Counted from the stretch's first letter, positions 1 to 5,542 are shown. The stretch: 5,784 bases of DNA from an uncultured Rhodospirillales bacterium (GCA_903897565.1 CAIUCF010000919.1:1-5784), one strand, 5' to 3'. Notes: a model not told the origin generated them from the sequence alone. Program-made: numbers and translations.

Positions 1-1
1 C

Positions 2-820
2 GATTCCGATTACCGCGCCCAGCTGGCCCAGGCCGATGCCGATGTCGCCGGCGCCGAGGCGTCGCTGACGACGATCGCCGCCAGCCGCGCGCTGCAGGAC
101 GCCAACATCGCCGCCGCCGGCGCCGCGATCAAATCGACCGGCGCGGCGCTGGTACGCGATCAGAGCGAAGCTGCCCGCCAGCGCGCCCTGCGCCAATCCG
201 GGCTTGCCGGCACGACGCAGAAGGTCGAGCAGGCCGACGCCAGCGAGCGTCAGGATGCGGCTTTGCTCGAGCAGAACCACGCACAATTGCTGGCCGCCCA
301 GCGCCAGATCACGGTCTACGACGCCCAGACCCGGCAGGCGACAGCGCAACTCGCCGCCCAACATGCAGCACGCAATCTCGCCGCCCTCAATCTCGGCTAT
401 ACCAGGATCACGGCGCCGACCGACGGCATGGTCTCGCAGCGCCAGGTCAAGATCGGCCAATACTTGAGTGCGGGGACCCAGGTCACGACCCTGGTCGCGC
501 TGCCCCATGTCTGGGTCATCGCCAACTACAAGGAAACCCAGCTGACCCATCTGCAGATCGGGCAGCCGGCCAGAGTCACGATCGATATGTTCCCCGGCGT
601 TACCCTGCGCGGCCATGTCGACAGCTACGCCCCAGCCTCGGGATCGCAGTTCTCGCTGCTGCCGCCCGACAATGCGACCGGCAATTTCACCAAGGTGGTG
701 CAGCGCATCTCGGTCAAGATCGTGATCGACGATGCCCAGGGTCTCGCCGACAAACTACGACCCGGCGCCTCGGTGATCGCGACCATCGATACCGCCGCCA
801 AGCCGGCGGATCATCCCTAA
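2..820 (+). CDS. HlyD/EmrA-type membrane fusion protein, 3' part (5' end outside window)
   Basis: This is the periplasmic adaptor of a tripartite efflux pump, linking an inner-membrane MFS transporter to an outer-membrane channel. The frame is open from base 2 and 272 residues are visible. The N-terminal membrane anchor and first lipoyl half lie before the window. Visible residues 1 to about 130 are Ala/Gln-rich and helical, fitting the coiled-coil hairpin. They are followed by LGYTRITAPTDG (about 131-142), the second lipoyl half typical of EmrA. Next come VWVIANYKETQL (about 170-181) and the family block LPPDNATGNFTKVVQR (about 220-235) of the beta-barrel domain. The C-terminus is complete and ends at TAA 818-820. 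That stop overlaps the ATG of the MFS gene, so the two are almost certainly co-translated. The family call is firm. The exported substrate cannot be deduced. Confidence 0.95.
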   Translation, partial: DSDYRAQLAQADADVAGAEASLTTIAASRALQDANIAAAGAAIKSTGAALVRDQSEAARQRALRQSGLAGTTQKVEQADASERQDAALLEQNHAQLLAAQRQITVYDAQTRQATAQLAAQHAARNLAALNLGYTRITAPTDGMVSQRQVKIGQYLSAGTQVTTLVALPHVWVIANYKETQLTHLQIGQPARVTIDMFPGVTLRGHVDSYAPASGSQFSLLPPDNATGNFTKVVQRISVKIVIDDAQGLADKLRPGASVIATIDTAAKPADHP

Positions 821-2451
821 TGCCGACGCGCTCGGCCGGCGCGCTCGGCCCGGCGGCAGCGCCGGCGCCGCTCGCCACCCGCCCCTGGATCGGTATCTTC
901 GCCGTGCTGTTCGGCGCCTTCATCTCGACGATCATCGGCCGTCTCTCGAATTTTGGCCTCGCCGATATCCGCGGCGCCATCCATGCTGGGATCGACGAGG
1001 GCGCCTGGATCACCACGGCGCAGACCACCGCGCAGATGCTGATCGGACCCGCCGCCGGCTGGTTCGGCATCGTCTACGGCGTGCGGCGTGTGCTGTTCGC
1101 GGGTTGCCTGGTCTTCGCCCTGGCCTCGGCGCTGCTGCCGCTGTCGCCGGATCTGCCAACCTTCCTGTCGCTGCAGTTCATGTCCGGTCTCGGCTCGGGC
1201 ACGTTCATCCCGCTCACCATCAGCTTCGTGCTGCGTAATCTGAAGCCGCAGCTCTGGGCCTATGGCATGGCGGCCTATGCCCTCAATATCGAATTCTCGC
1301 TGCACGTCTCTGCTTCGCTCGAGGGCTGGTACATCGACCACGCCTCCTGGCGCTGGATCTTCTGGCAGAGCGTACCGCTGGCCCTTGCCATGGCGGCCTG
1401 CGTCTGGTGGGGGATCCCGCGCGAGCCGGTCAATCGCGACCTCCACGGCAAGGCCGACTGGTTCGGCATCGCCTCCGCGAGCCTGGGTCTGGCGCTGATC
1501 TTCGCGGCGCTCGATCAGGGCAATCGCCTGGACTGGCTCAATTCCGGGCTGATCTGTGGCCTTTTGAGTGCCGGGGCCATGCTGATGGTCGCCTTCGTCC
1601 TGCATGAGCGCACCAGCAAGACGCCCTGGATCGATCTCGGCGTCACCTTTCGCGGCAATCTGCCGATCCTGCTGCTGCTGGTCTCGACCCTGCGCTTCAT
1701 CATCCTGTCGACCTCTTATGTCGTGCCGCAGTTCCTGACCAATGTGCAGGGCTTCCGCGCGCTGGATACCGGCGCCGCCCTGCTGTTCATCGCCGTGCCG
1801 CAATTGCTGATCGCGCCGACGGCCGGCATGCTGCTGCGGCGGATCGATGCCCGGATCATCATCACGATCGGCTTCACCATGGTGGGGACGGCCTGCTGGC
1901 TCGTCGCGACCGGGCTGACGCGCGACTGGATCTCCGCGGATTTCCTGCCCTCGCAAGCGCTGCAGGCCGTCGGCCAGAGCTTCGCGCTCAGCGGCCTCGT
2001 GTTCTTCGGTATCTTGAATCTGCGGCTGCCCGATGCGATCACCTTCGGCGCGCTGCTGCAGATCGCCCGACTGTTCGGCGGCGAGCTCGGCAGCGGCTTC
2101 ATGCAGACCTGGGTGAGGGTGCGCGAGCAGATCGCCTCGCAGCTGATCGGTCTCCACCTGCCGTTCGGCGATCCCGCCGTCGCCGCGCGGCTGGCCGCCT
2201 ACCGCGGCGCGATCGCGGCCAAGACCAGCGGCGGCCAAGACGCCGCCGCCCATGCCACGGCGCTGCTGGGCGCGGCGACCCGGCTCCAGGCCAATGTCCA
2301 ATCCTATATCGACGCCTTCGCGATCGAAGCGATGGCGACCGTCGCCGCCCTCGCCCTGGTCATGGTGCTGCGGGCGCCGCCGCCGGGCCCGGCCTTGCCG
2401 GTCGGACTGTTCGTCAGACGGACCGCCGGACAAGATCCGCCGTCGGCATGA
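820..2451 (+). CDS. DHA2-family MFS efflux transporter (EmrB-like, divergent branch)
   Basis: This 543-residue inner-membrane protein has the length and hydrophobic pattern of the 14-TM DHA2 drug:proton antiporters. It should be the energised partner of the adaptor encoded just upstream. The start is ATG 820, joined to the previous stop in a TAATG overlap. The first membrane helix is near residues 23-40. The DHA2-like block SWRWIFWQSVP lies at 176-186, after the fourth or fifth helix, and the last helix is near 503-518. Two usual DHA2 signatures are replaced. The helix-1 motif (LDxTIVNVALP type) reads FISTIIGRLSNFGLADIRGA. The helix-5 antiporter motif C (GP-x-x-GG type) reads SLHVSASLEGWY (160-171). 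A periplasmic loop near 440-500 is Ala-rich. I recall the ADIRGA/SLEGWY form from a branch found in alphaproteobacteria beside HlyD genes. Substrate unknown. Confidence 0.93.
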   Translation: MPTRSAGALGPAAAPAPLATRPWIGIFAVLFGAFISTIIGRLSNFGLADIRGAIHAGIDEGAWITTAQTTAQMLIGPAAGWFGIVYGVRRVLFAGCLVFALASALLPLSPDLPTFLSLQFMSGLGSGTFIPLTISFVLRNLKPQLWAYGMAAYALNIEFSLHVSASLEGWYIDHASWRWIFWQSVPLALAMAACVWWGIPREPVNRDLHGKADWFGIASASLGLALIFAALDQGNRLDWLNSGLICGLLSAGAMLMVAFVLHERTSKTPWIDLGVTFRGNLPILLLLVSTLRFIILSTSYVVPQFLTNVQGFRALDTGAALLFIAVPQLLIAPTAGMLLRRIDARIIITIGFTMVGTACWLVATGLTRDWISADFLPSQALQAVGQSFALSGLVFFGILNLRLPDAITFGALLQIARLFGGELGSGFMQTWVRVREQIASQLIGLHLPFGDPAVAARLAAYRGAIAAKTSGGQDAAAHATALLGAATRLQANVQSYIDAFAIEAMATVAALALVMVLRAPPPGPALPVGLFVRRTAGQDPPSA

Positions 2452-2582
2452 TTAATAAAAATCGCAGGCCATGCTTTTGATATCTTGTGATAATACTGAA
2501 AAATATAGAGTTATATTTCGATAATTCGAGATAAATTATTGCAACCATTGACGTGCTGTTTGGTTTTCTCCTGCATGAACTT
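2452..2582. other. AT-rich intergenic region, probable promoter of the exported-protein/YflT unit
   Basis: Bases 2451-2550 hold 27 G/C in 100, against roughly two-thirds in the genes around it. No gene or convincing terminator hairpin is visible after the MFS stop. Promoter-like elements are present but none pairs well. There is TTGATA (2477-2482), an extended -10-like TGTGATAAT (2486-2494), TATATT (2512-2517) and TTGACG (2548-2553). The region probably drives the two downstream + strand genes. The exact start point cannot be chosen from sequence alone. Confidence 0.5.
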
Positions 2583-2590
2583 GAGGAGAG
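2583..2590 (+). promoter_or_regulatory. Ribosome binding site that decides the start at 2596
   Basis: The purine-rich GAGGAGAG sits 5 bases before ATG 2596. An in-frame TTG at 2539 would extend the protein by 19 residues, but it lies in AT-rich sequence with no such site and would put residues in front of a clean signal peptide. The ATG is therefore preferred. Confidence 0.75.
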
Positions 2591-2595
2591 ACCCG

Positions 2596-2931
2596 ATGAC
2601 AACAACACGTTTGCTGGCCGTCGCCTTTGCGATCGCGACCAGCACCGCCGCGGTCGCACAGACCGTTCCAATGGCGCCGCCGACCACCAATTCGACGATG
2701 CCGCCGGCGATGTCGACCAACACCGGCGATTCCAACACCACGGCGGCGCCGGTCGCCGGCGCCAATAGTTTCACGCAAAGCCAAGCGGGCGAGCTGTTGG
2801 CGAAGCGCGGCTTCACCCAGGTCACGGGCCTCGTCAAGGACGACCACTCGGTTTGGCGCGGCAATGCCGTGCGCGACGGCAAGCCCTTTGCCGTCTCGGT
2901 CGATTATCAGGGCAACGTCGTCGCTAACTGA
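2596..2931 (+). CDS. Small exported protein with PepSY-like C-terminal domain
   Basis: The product is 111 residues. Residues 1-22 form a signal peptide (TTTR, then a hydrophobic AFAIATSTAAVAQ segment) with a likely cleavage after AVA at 19-21, so it is predicted to be periplasmic or secreted. Residues 23-57 are a low-complexity linker rich in Thr, Pro, Met, Asn and Ala. Residues 58-111 form a compact module with the pattern SFT-x3-A-x-x-LL-x-x-x-GF-x-x-V-x-GL. It continues through W87 R88 G89 and the end VSVDYQGNVV (100-109), which resembles PepSY-type domains of small exported proteins. The molecular function is unknown; PepSY domains are usually linked to peptidase inhibition or protein binding. 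The YflT-type gene follows after a 50-base gap with no visible terminator, so the two probably form one stress-related transcript. Fold assignment is moderate, export is confident. Confidence 0.8.
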   Translation: MTTTRLLAVAFAIATSTAAVAQTVPMAPPTTNSTMPPAMSTNTGDSNTTAAPVAGANSFTQSQAGELLAKRGFTQVTGLVKDDHSVWRGNAVRDGKPFAVSVDYQGNVVAN

Positions 2932-2967
2932 CACGTCGTGGCCCGCAACGGCAGACTCAATCCAGAC

Positions 2968-2974
2968 AGAAGGA
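2968..2974 (+). promoter_or_regulatory. Ribosome binding site for the YflT-type gene
   Basis: AGAAGGA lies 7 bases before ATG 2982 and supports that start. The 50-base gap after the previous stop contains no obvious promoter or terminator, which favours co-transcription. Confidence 0.65.
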
Positions 2975-2981
2975 ACTCGCC

Positions 2982-3602
2982 ATGACCCGCACAATTTCCG
3001 GACTCTACGACAGCTATGACGACGCCGAAGCGGTCGTTCGCGATCTGAAGACCGCCGGCATCTCCGAACAGCACATCAGCATGGTTGCCAACAATACCGG
3101 TGACAGCTTCATCGCCCGCCACAAGCAGGGCAACGAAGCCGGCCAAGGCGCCGAAAACGGCGCCGCGCTGGGCGTTGTCCTCGGTGGCGGCGCCGGGCTG
3201 TTGACGGGCCTCGGCTTACTCGCCATTCCCGGCGTCGGCCCCGTGGTCGCCGCGGGCTGGCTGGTCGCGACCGCGGTCGGGGCCCTGGGCGGTGGTGTCG
3301 TCGGTGGGGCCGGCGGCGGCATGATCGGCGCCATGATCGGCAACGGCATCGCCGAGGAGACCGCGAACGTCTATGTCGAGGGCATCCGCCGCGGCGGCAC
3401 CCTGGTCACCGTTCAGGTCGACGATCGGCTGGCCCCGACGGCGGAGGCGATCATGCACGAGTACCATCTCGTCAACACCGAGGCCCGCCGCGACAGTTAC
3501 CGGGCCCAGGGCTGGACCCGCTTCGACGAGAAGTCGTTGCCCTATACCCAGGCCGAGATGGATCAGGCGCGCAAGTCGCCAGAGACACCCGTGGTCATGT
3601 AG
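2982..3602 (+). CDS. YflT/general stress protein-like protein with glycine-zipper core
   Basis: The product is 206 residues. Residues 3-36 (ISGLYDSYDDAEAVVRDLKTAGI, then ISMVAN) match the start of the YflT/general-stress-protein-17M type domain, in which a strand and helix resemble a ferredoxin-like half. Residues 60-123 are an extremely Gly/Ala/Val-rich hydrophobic stretch with GxxxG spacing and a central AIPGVGPVVAAG (81-92), a glycine-zipper segment likely to insert in or lie on membrane. Residues 124-165 return to a soluble half containing VYVEGIRRGGTLVTVQVDD (130-148), followed by a charged C-terminal tail. Bacillus relatives are induced by heat or general stress. The biochemical role is unknown. 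It lies downstream of a small exported protein gene and ends 6 bases before a strong inverted repeat. The family call is good, the function is open. Confidence 0.87.
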   Translation: MTRTISGLYDSYDDAEAVVRDLKTAGISEQHISMVANNTGDSFIARHKQGNEAGQGAENGAALGVVLGGGAGLLTGLGLLAIPGVGPVVAAGWLVATAVGALGGGVVGGAGGGMIGAMIGNGIAEETANVYVEGIRRGGTLVTVQVDDRLAPTAEAIMHEYHLVNTEARRDSYRAQGWTRFDEKSLPYTQAEMDQARKSPETPVVM

Positions 3603-3608
3603 CGGCCA

Positions 3609-3639
3609 GGACTGACCCGGCTCGATACCGGGTCAGTCC
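3609..3639. terminator. Perfect 12-bp inverted repeat between convergent genes, likely two-way terminator
   Basis: GGACTGACCCGG (3609-3620) and CCGGGTCAGTCC (3628-3639) pair perfectly around a 7-base loop, CTCGATA. The + strand YflT-type gene stops at 3602. The - strand acetyltransferase gene stops inside the right arm (TGA at 3635-3633). Neither side has a clear U-tract, so on classical criteria it is an imperfect intrinsic terminator, though such hairpins are common at convergent gene ends in GC-rich genomes. Confidence 0.75.
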
Positions 3640-4088
3640 GGAATCTTGCCTGGAAAAGCGACCCGCTTGAACGGCCAGGCCGCGGCCAGCCAGGCAGTGA
3701 AGGCCGCGTAGAGCGGCCGGTCGAGCCGAGCATGGCTCGCGCGGGCCCAACAAAAGGCTTCGGCATCGTAGCCGGGGTCGCGGCTCGGATAGATATAGGC
3801 GCAGCCCAGGCACAGGCTCTCGTCCGGCGCCATCACGGTATAGGCGAAGGACGTCCGGCGCTGGAACTCCTTGTGATGCCAGCCGAGGTCGATCAAATCC
3901 TGTTCGAAGCTCAGGTCCGCGGGCGGCCAGTTCGAGCCGGGGCCGAACACGCCCTGGAGCTGCTCGACGCTGCTCATCACGGCGTCGTAATCCTTGACGA
4001 CGTCGCTGATCAGCAACGGCCGCAGCACGAATTCCGGCTGCTCGAGCCGCACCGGCACGATGAAATCCGCAGGGACCAGAAGACTCAT
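3633..4088 (-). CDS. GNAT-like N-acetyltransferase family protein
   Basis: The product is 151 residues. The N-terminal part reads LVPADFIVPVRLEQPEFVLRPL (4-25), resembling the first strand of GNAT proteins of the ribosomal-protein acetyltransferase kind. A central block has FAYTVMAPDE (81-90) and LGCAYIYPSRDPGYDAE (94-110), which would be the adjacent beta strands; the following W114 segment (CWARAS) fits the next strand. The classical acetyl-CoA loop (R/Q-x-x-G-x-G/A) is not obvious, so catalysis is unproven. The ATG is 10 bases after the stop of the GFA-family gene and lacks a clear ribosome binding site, which suggests translational coupling. The stop lies inside the terminator stem. I recognise the family from similar alphaproteobacterial proteins; the substrate is unknown. 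Confidence 0.75.
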   Translation of the reverse strand: MSLLVPADFIVPVRLEQPEFVLRPLLISDVVKDYDAVMSSVEQLQGVFGPGSNWPPADLSFEQDLIDLGWHHKEFQRRTSFAYTVMAPDESLCLGCAYIYPSRDPGYDAEAFCWARASHARLDRPLYAAFTAWLAAAWPFKRVAFPGKIPD

Positions 4089-4098
4089 GCGCGGGCCG

Positions 4099-4587
4099 TC
4101 ATGGCGCGGTCAGGCCGAGGCGCTCGTGCCAGGCCGCCAGCGATTCTTCCGGATAATGGTCGAAATGCAGATCGCCGGGACCGTAGCTCTCGACCGTGAC
4201 CCAAGGCGCCTTGTCGGCCAGCAGGATATGGGTCAGCGCCGGCGGCTTGGGTAGCGGCGTGTCGATCGCCGAGGCGAAGGGGTGGACGAGCTCCGGCCAT
4301 CGCGGGTCGTAGACCCACAGCGCCGAGCCGCATTTGCAGCAGAAATGCCGCTCACCCTCGCTGATCATCACCGCGCCGTCCTCGACGATCCGAGCATGGT
4401 AGATCGAGACATGCTCGCGGCCCTCGACCTCGAGCGATTCCGACTCACCGCCGAGATTGACCGCGTAGCCGCCACCGCCCTGGGTCTTGCGGCAGATGCT
4501 GCAGTAGCACCGCTGATAGGGTTGGGGCTGGGCCGAATTCAGGCTGAAACGGACGGCGCCGCAGTGGCAGGAACCTTCGAGATGCAT
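4099..4587 (-). CDS. GFA-family zinc-binding protein (glutathione-dependent formaldehyde-activating enzyme-like)
   Basis: The product is 162 residues, a normal length for the GFA/CENP-V fold. The zinc-ligand pattern is complete: C7-x-C9 (SCHCGAVRF), C27-x-C29-x2-C32 (CYCSICRK) and C83-x2-C86 followed by GSALW (FCCKCGSALW, 82-91). C84 is an extra cysteine within the last motif. The founding member was described as speeding the reaction of glutathione with formaldehyde. Most relatives have unproven activity and the founding claim itself has been questioned, so the call is to family only. The start is ATG 4587, 7 bases after an AAGGAG site. It lies between an HxlR-type regulator upstream and a GNAT-like gene 10 bases downstream, all on one strand, so it is probably the middle gene of an operon. 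Confidence 0.93.
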   Translation of the reverse strand: MHLEGSCHCGAVRFSLNSAQPQPYQRCYCSICRKTQGGGGYAVNLGGESESLEVEGREHVSIYHARIVEDGAVMISEGERHFCCKCGSALWVYDPRWPELVHPFASAIDTPLPKPPALTHILLADKAPWVTVESYGPGDLHFDHYPEESLAAWHERLGLTAP

Positions 4588-4594
4588 CGGCTTT

Positions 4595-4600
4595 CTCCTT
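4595..4600 (-). promoter_or_regulatory. Ribosome binding site of the GFA-family gene
   Basis: On the minus strand AAGGAG stands 7 bases before the ATG at 4587. The 75-base gap to the upstream HxlR-type gene (4588-4662) shows no strong hairpin, so the two may be co-transcribed. A weak TTGAAT element in the gap has no good -10 partner. Confidence 0.75.
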
Positions 4601-4662
4601 CAGGGCGCGGGGTGCCAACACTGGACGTTCGCCGGGAGAGATTCAAGCCAGGTGGTGGTCGC

Positions 4663-5019
4663 CTACCCCCCTGTCTCGACAGGTAGTCCGCGGAACAGCC
4701 GCTCCGCCTCAGTGAGGGTCGCATCCAGGCGTTGTCCCGCGGGAGAAAGCCGGTAGCTGACATGCGGCGGGCTCGTACCCTTGTCGTCGCGCTCGATCAG
4801 CCCGCGCGCCTCGAGATCGCGGAGCCGGGCGGAGAGCACCTTGGCCGAGACCGAACCCGGTAGATGCCGACGCAGTTCGGCGAAGCGCAATTCGGGCTGG
4901 CGGCCCAGCAGCCAGACGATGTGGACGAGCCATTTCTGCGCCAGAAAACCCAGGACCGGGTCCGCCGGACATTCGCCGCTGGAGGTCCGCCCGGCGCTTA
5001 TCGTTCCTCCGTCATCCAT
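4663..5019 (-). CDS. HxlR-family (DUF24) winged-helix transcriptional regulator
   Basis: The product is 118 residues from the preferred ATG. It acts as a dimeric cytoplasmic DNA-binding protein of the MarR-like HxlR family. Visible family features are a near-N-terminal cysteine (C17 in ECPADPVL) and QKWLVHIVWLL (28-38), which replaces the usual GKW. These are followed by LRFAELRRHLPGSVSAKVLSARLRDLEARGLIER (44-77), covering the helix-turn-helix with recognition helix near 58-72. The wing is 78-95, ending YRLSPAG. The in-frame TTG at 5025 is possible, but the GGAG at 5032-5029 is 9 bases from ATG 5019 and only 3 from the TTG. Some relatives (YodB, HypR) sense electrophiles or oxidants through the equivalent N-terminal cysteine. 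That this one does so is inference. Three phased repeats upstream suggest it controls its own gene. Confidence 0.93.
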   Translation of the reverse strand: MDDGGTISAGRTSSGECPADPVLGFLAQKWLVHIVWLLGRQPELRFAELRRHLPGSVSAKVLSARLRDLEARGLIERDDKGTSPPHVSYRLSPAGQRLDATLTEAERLFRGLPVETGG

Positions 5020-5025
5020 CTGCAA

Positions 5026-5052
5026 TTACTCCGTAGTTACTTTGAGGTTACT
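5026..5052 (-). promoter_or_regulatory. Candidate HxlR operator: three direct repeats with 11-bp period
   Basis: Read on the minus strand toward the regulator gene, the sequence is AGTAAC-N5-AGTAAC-N5-AGTAAT. The + strand TTACT cores begin at 5026, 5037 and 5048, exactly 11 bases apart, so all three present the same face of the helix. The copy nearest the gene overlaps the GGAG ribosome binding site (5032-5029). The block ends 6 bases from the ATG. This arrangement fits autoregulation by the adjacent HxlR-type protein, whose namesake is reported to bind tandem sites. Binding itself is not shown by sequence. Confidence 0.6.
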
Positions 5053-5080
5053 TCTAGGCATCAGGACGTCGATAGGGCAA
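5051..5080 (-). promoter_or_regulatory. Possible promoter of the HxlR gene
   Basis: On the minus strand, TTGCCC (5080-5075) and TAGAAG (5056-5051) are separated by 18 bases, each matching four of six consensus bases. The -10 would touch the outermost direct repeat, so a protein bound to the repeats would block initiation. The match is weak and other start points are possible. Confidence 0.3.
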
Positions 5081-5176
5081 AGAGAGAGCGAATATTTCGT
5101 TCGCCGGTCGCGGGAGGAAGACGGTCGAAACGCGGATAATCTGGATGGTCTGCCGCAGCGGCGATACCCCAACTTT

Positions 5177-5190
5177 GTGATCATGATCAG
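5177..5190. promoter_or_regulatory. Palindromic GTGAT-CATG-ATCAG site (FNR/FixK/CRP-like)
   Basis: The inner 12 bases, TGATCATGATCA (5178-5189), form a perfect palindrome. The core TGAT-N4-ATCA equals the core of FNR/FixK boxes (TTGAT-N4-ATCAA), but the outer bases are G instead of T and A. It lies about 390 bases before the hydrolase gene and 160 before the HxlR gene, so a role is uncertain. Confidence 0.3.
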
Positions 5191-5385
5191 CGAACCATCG
5201 AATATTCTTTGGATCGAAGAGCTGATCTTCCGAGACAGAACCAGTAGTAACACGTTGCACTTAATCAAACTTATGTCGAAATTCGCGCAGAGATCGCGCA
5301 GTTTAGGATTGCAGACAAAGGCGTTTTCGGTCAGCATTCGTCGCGATCACGATCATGCTCAAGGGCTTCGCGTCCAGGGGCCACC

Positions 5386-5399
5386 GTGATCGATATCAG
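5386..5399. promoter_or_regulatory. Second GTGAT-CGAT-ATCAG site
   Basis: This has the same half-sites (GTGAT and ATCAG) and the same 4-base spacing as the palindrome at 5177-5190, with a different spacer. The centres are 209 bases apart. A shared CRP/FNR-family regulator is possible, but chance cannot be excluded. Confidence 0.25.
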
Positions 5400-5508
5400 A
5401 ATATGCCGATGGTGGCGGAGGTCAATCGGATCGGCGGAGTACCGTGCCGCGCGGCGGCATCCGTATCGAGGCGGGATCTTCCGCCGGGCGCTGGCCAGGA
5501 CTCATGAC

Positions 5509-5524
5509 CTGCCCCCCCGGGCAG
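5509..5524 (+). other. GC hairpin in the hydrolase upstream region
   Basis: CTGCCC (5509-5514) and GGGCAG (5519-5524) form a 6-bp GC-rich stem with a CCCC loop. No U-tract follows, so it is not a classical terminator. It would insulate the hydrolase promoter or lie just upstream of it. Confidence 0.3.
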
Positions 5525-5542
5525 ATGGCGTTCCGGTAAGGT

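Noticed and set aside
714..1070. A 118-codon minus-strand frame across the adaptor/MFS junction
   Set aside because: It overlaps two well-supported genes, has no recognisable domain and is Arg/Pro/Ala-rich, as expected of a shadow frame.
817..2433. A 538-codon open frame antisense to nearly the whole MFS gene
   Set aside because: The translation is full of Arg, Gln, Gly, Asp and Glu with no hydrophobic core or known motif. Such antisense frames arise from GC-rich codon use, and the sense frame is a clear membrane transporter.
2539..2595. TTG start 19 codons upstream for the exported protein
   Set aside because: It would bury the signal peptide behind a poorly supported leader, and the GAGGAG site points to ATG 2596.
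3160..3360. GGC-rich repetitive DNA considered as a sequence repeat
   Set aside because: It reflects glycine codons of the glycine-zipper segment rather than a DNA repeat unit.
3732..4199. A 155-codon + strand frame opposite the GNAT-like and GFA genes
   Set aside because: Composition is Arg/Ala/Gly-rich and there is no known domain, while the opposite strand carries GFA cysteine motifs and a GNAT-like sequence.
4670..4683. CCTGTC-TC-GACAGG inverted repeat at the 3' end of the HxlR gene, considered as a terminator
   Set aside because: The 2-base loop is too small to form as drawn, no U-tract follows, and it lies inside coding sequence.
4781..5389. A 202-codon + strand frame covering the HxlR gene and part of the intergenic region
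   Set aside because: Its first half is simply antisense to the HxlR gene. The second half has no ribosome binding site or family match. Only the intergenic part is kept as a question in the low-GC finding.
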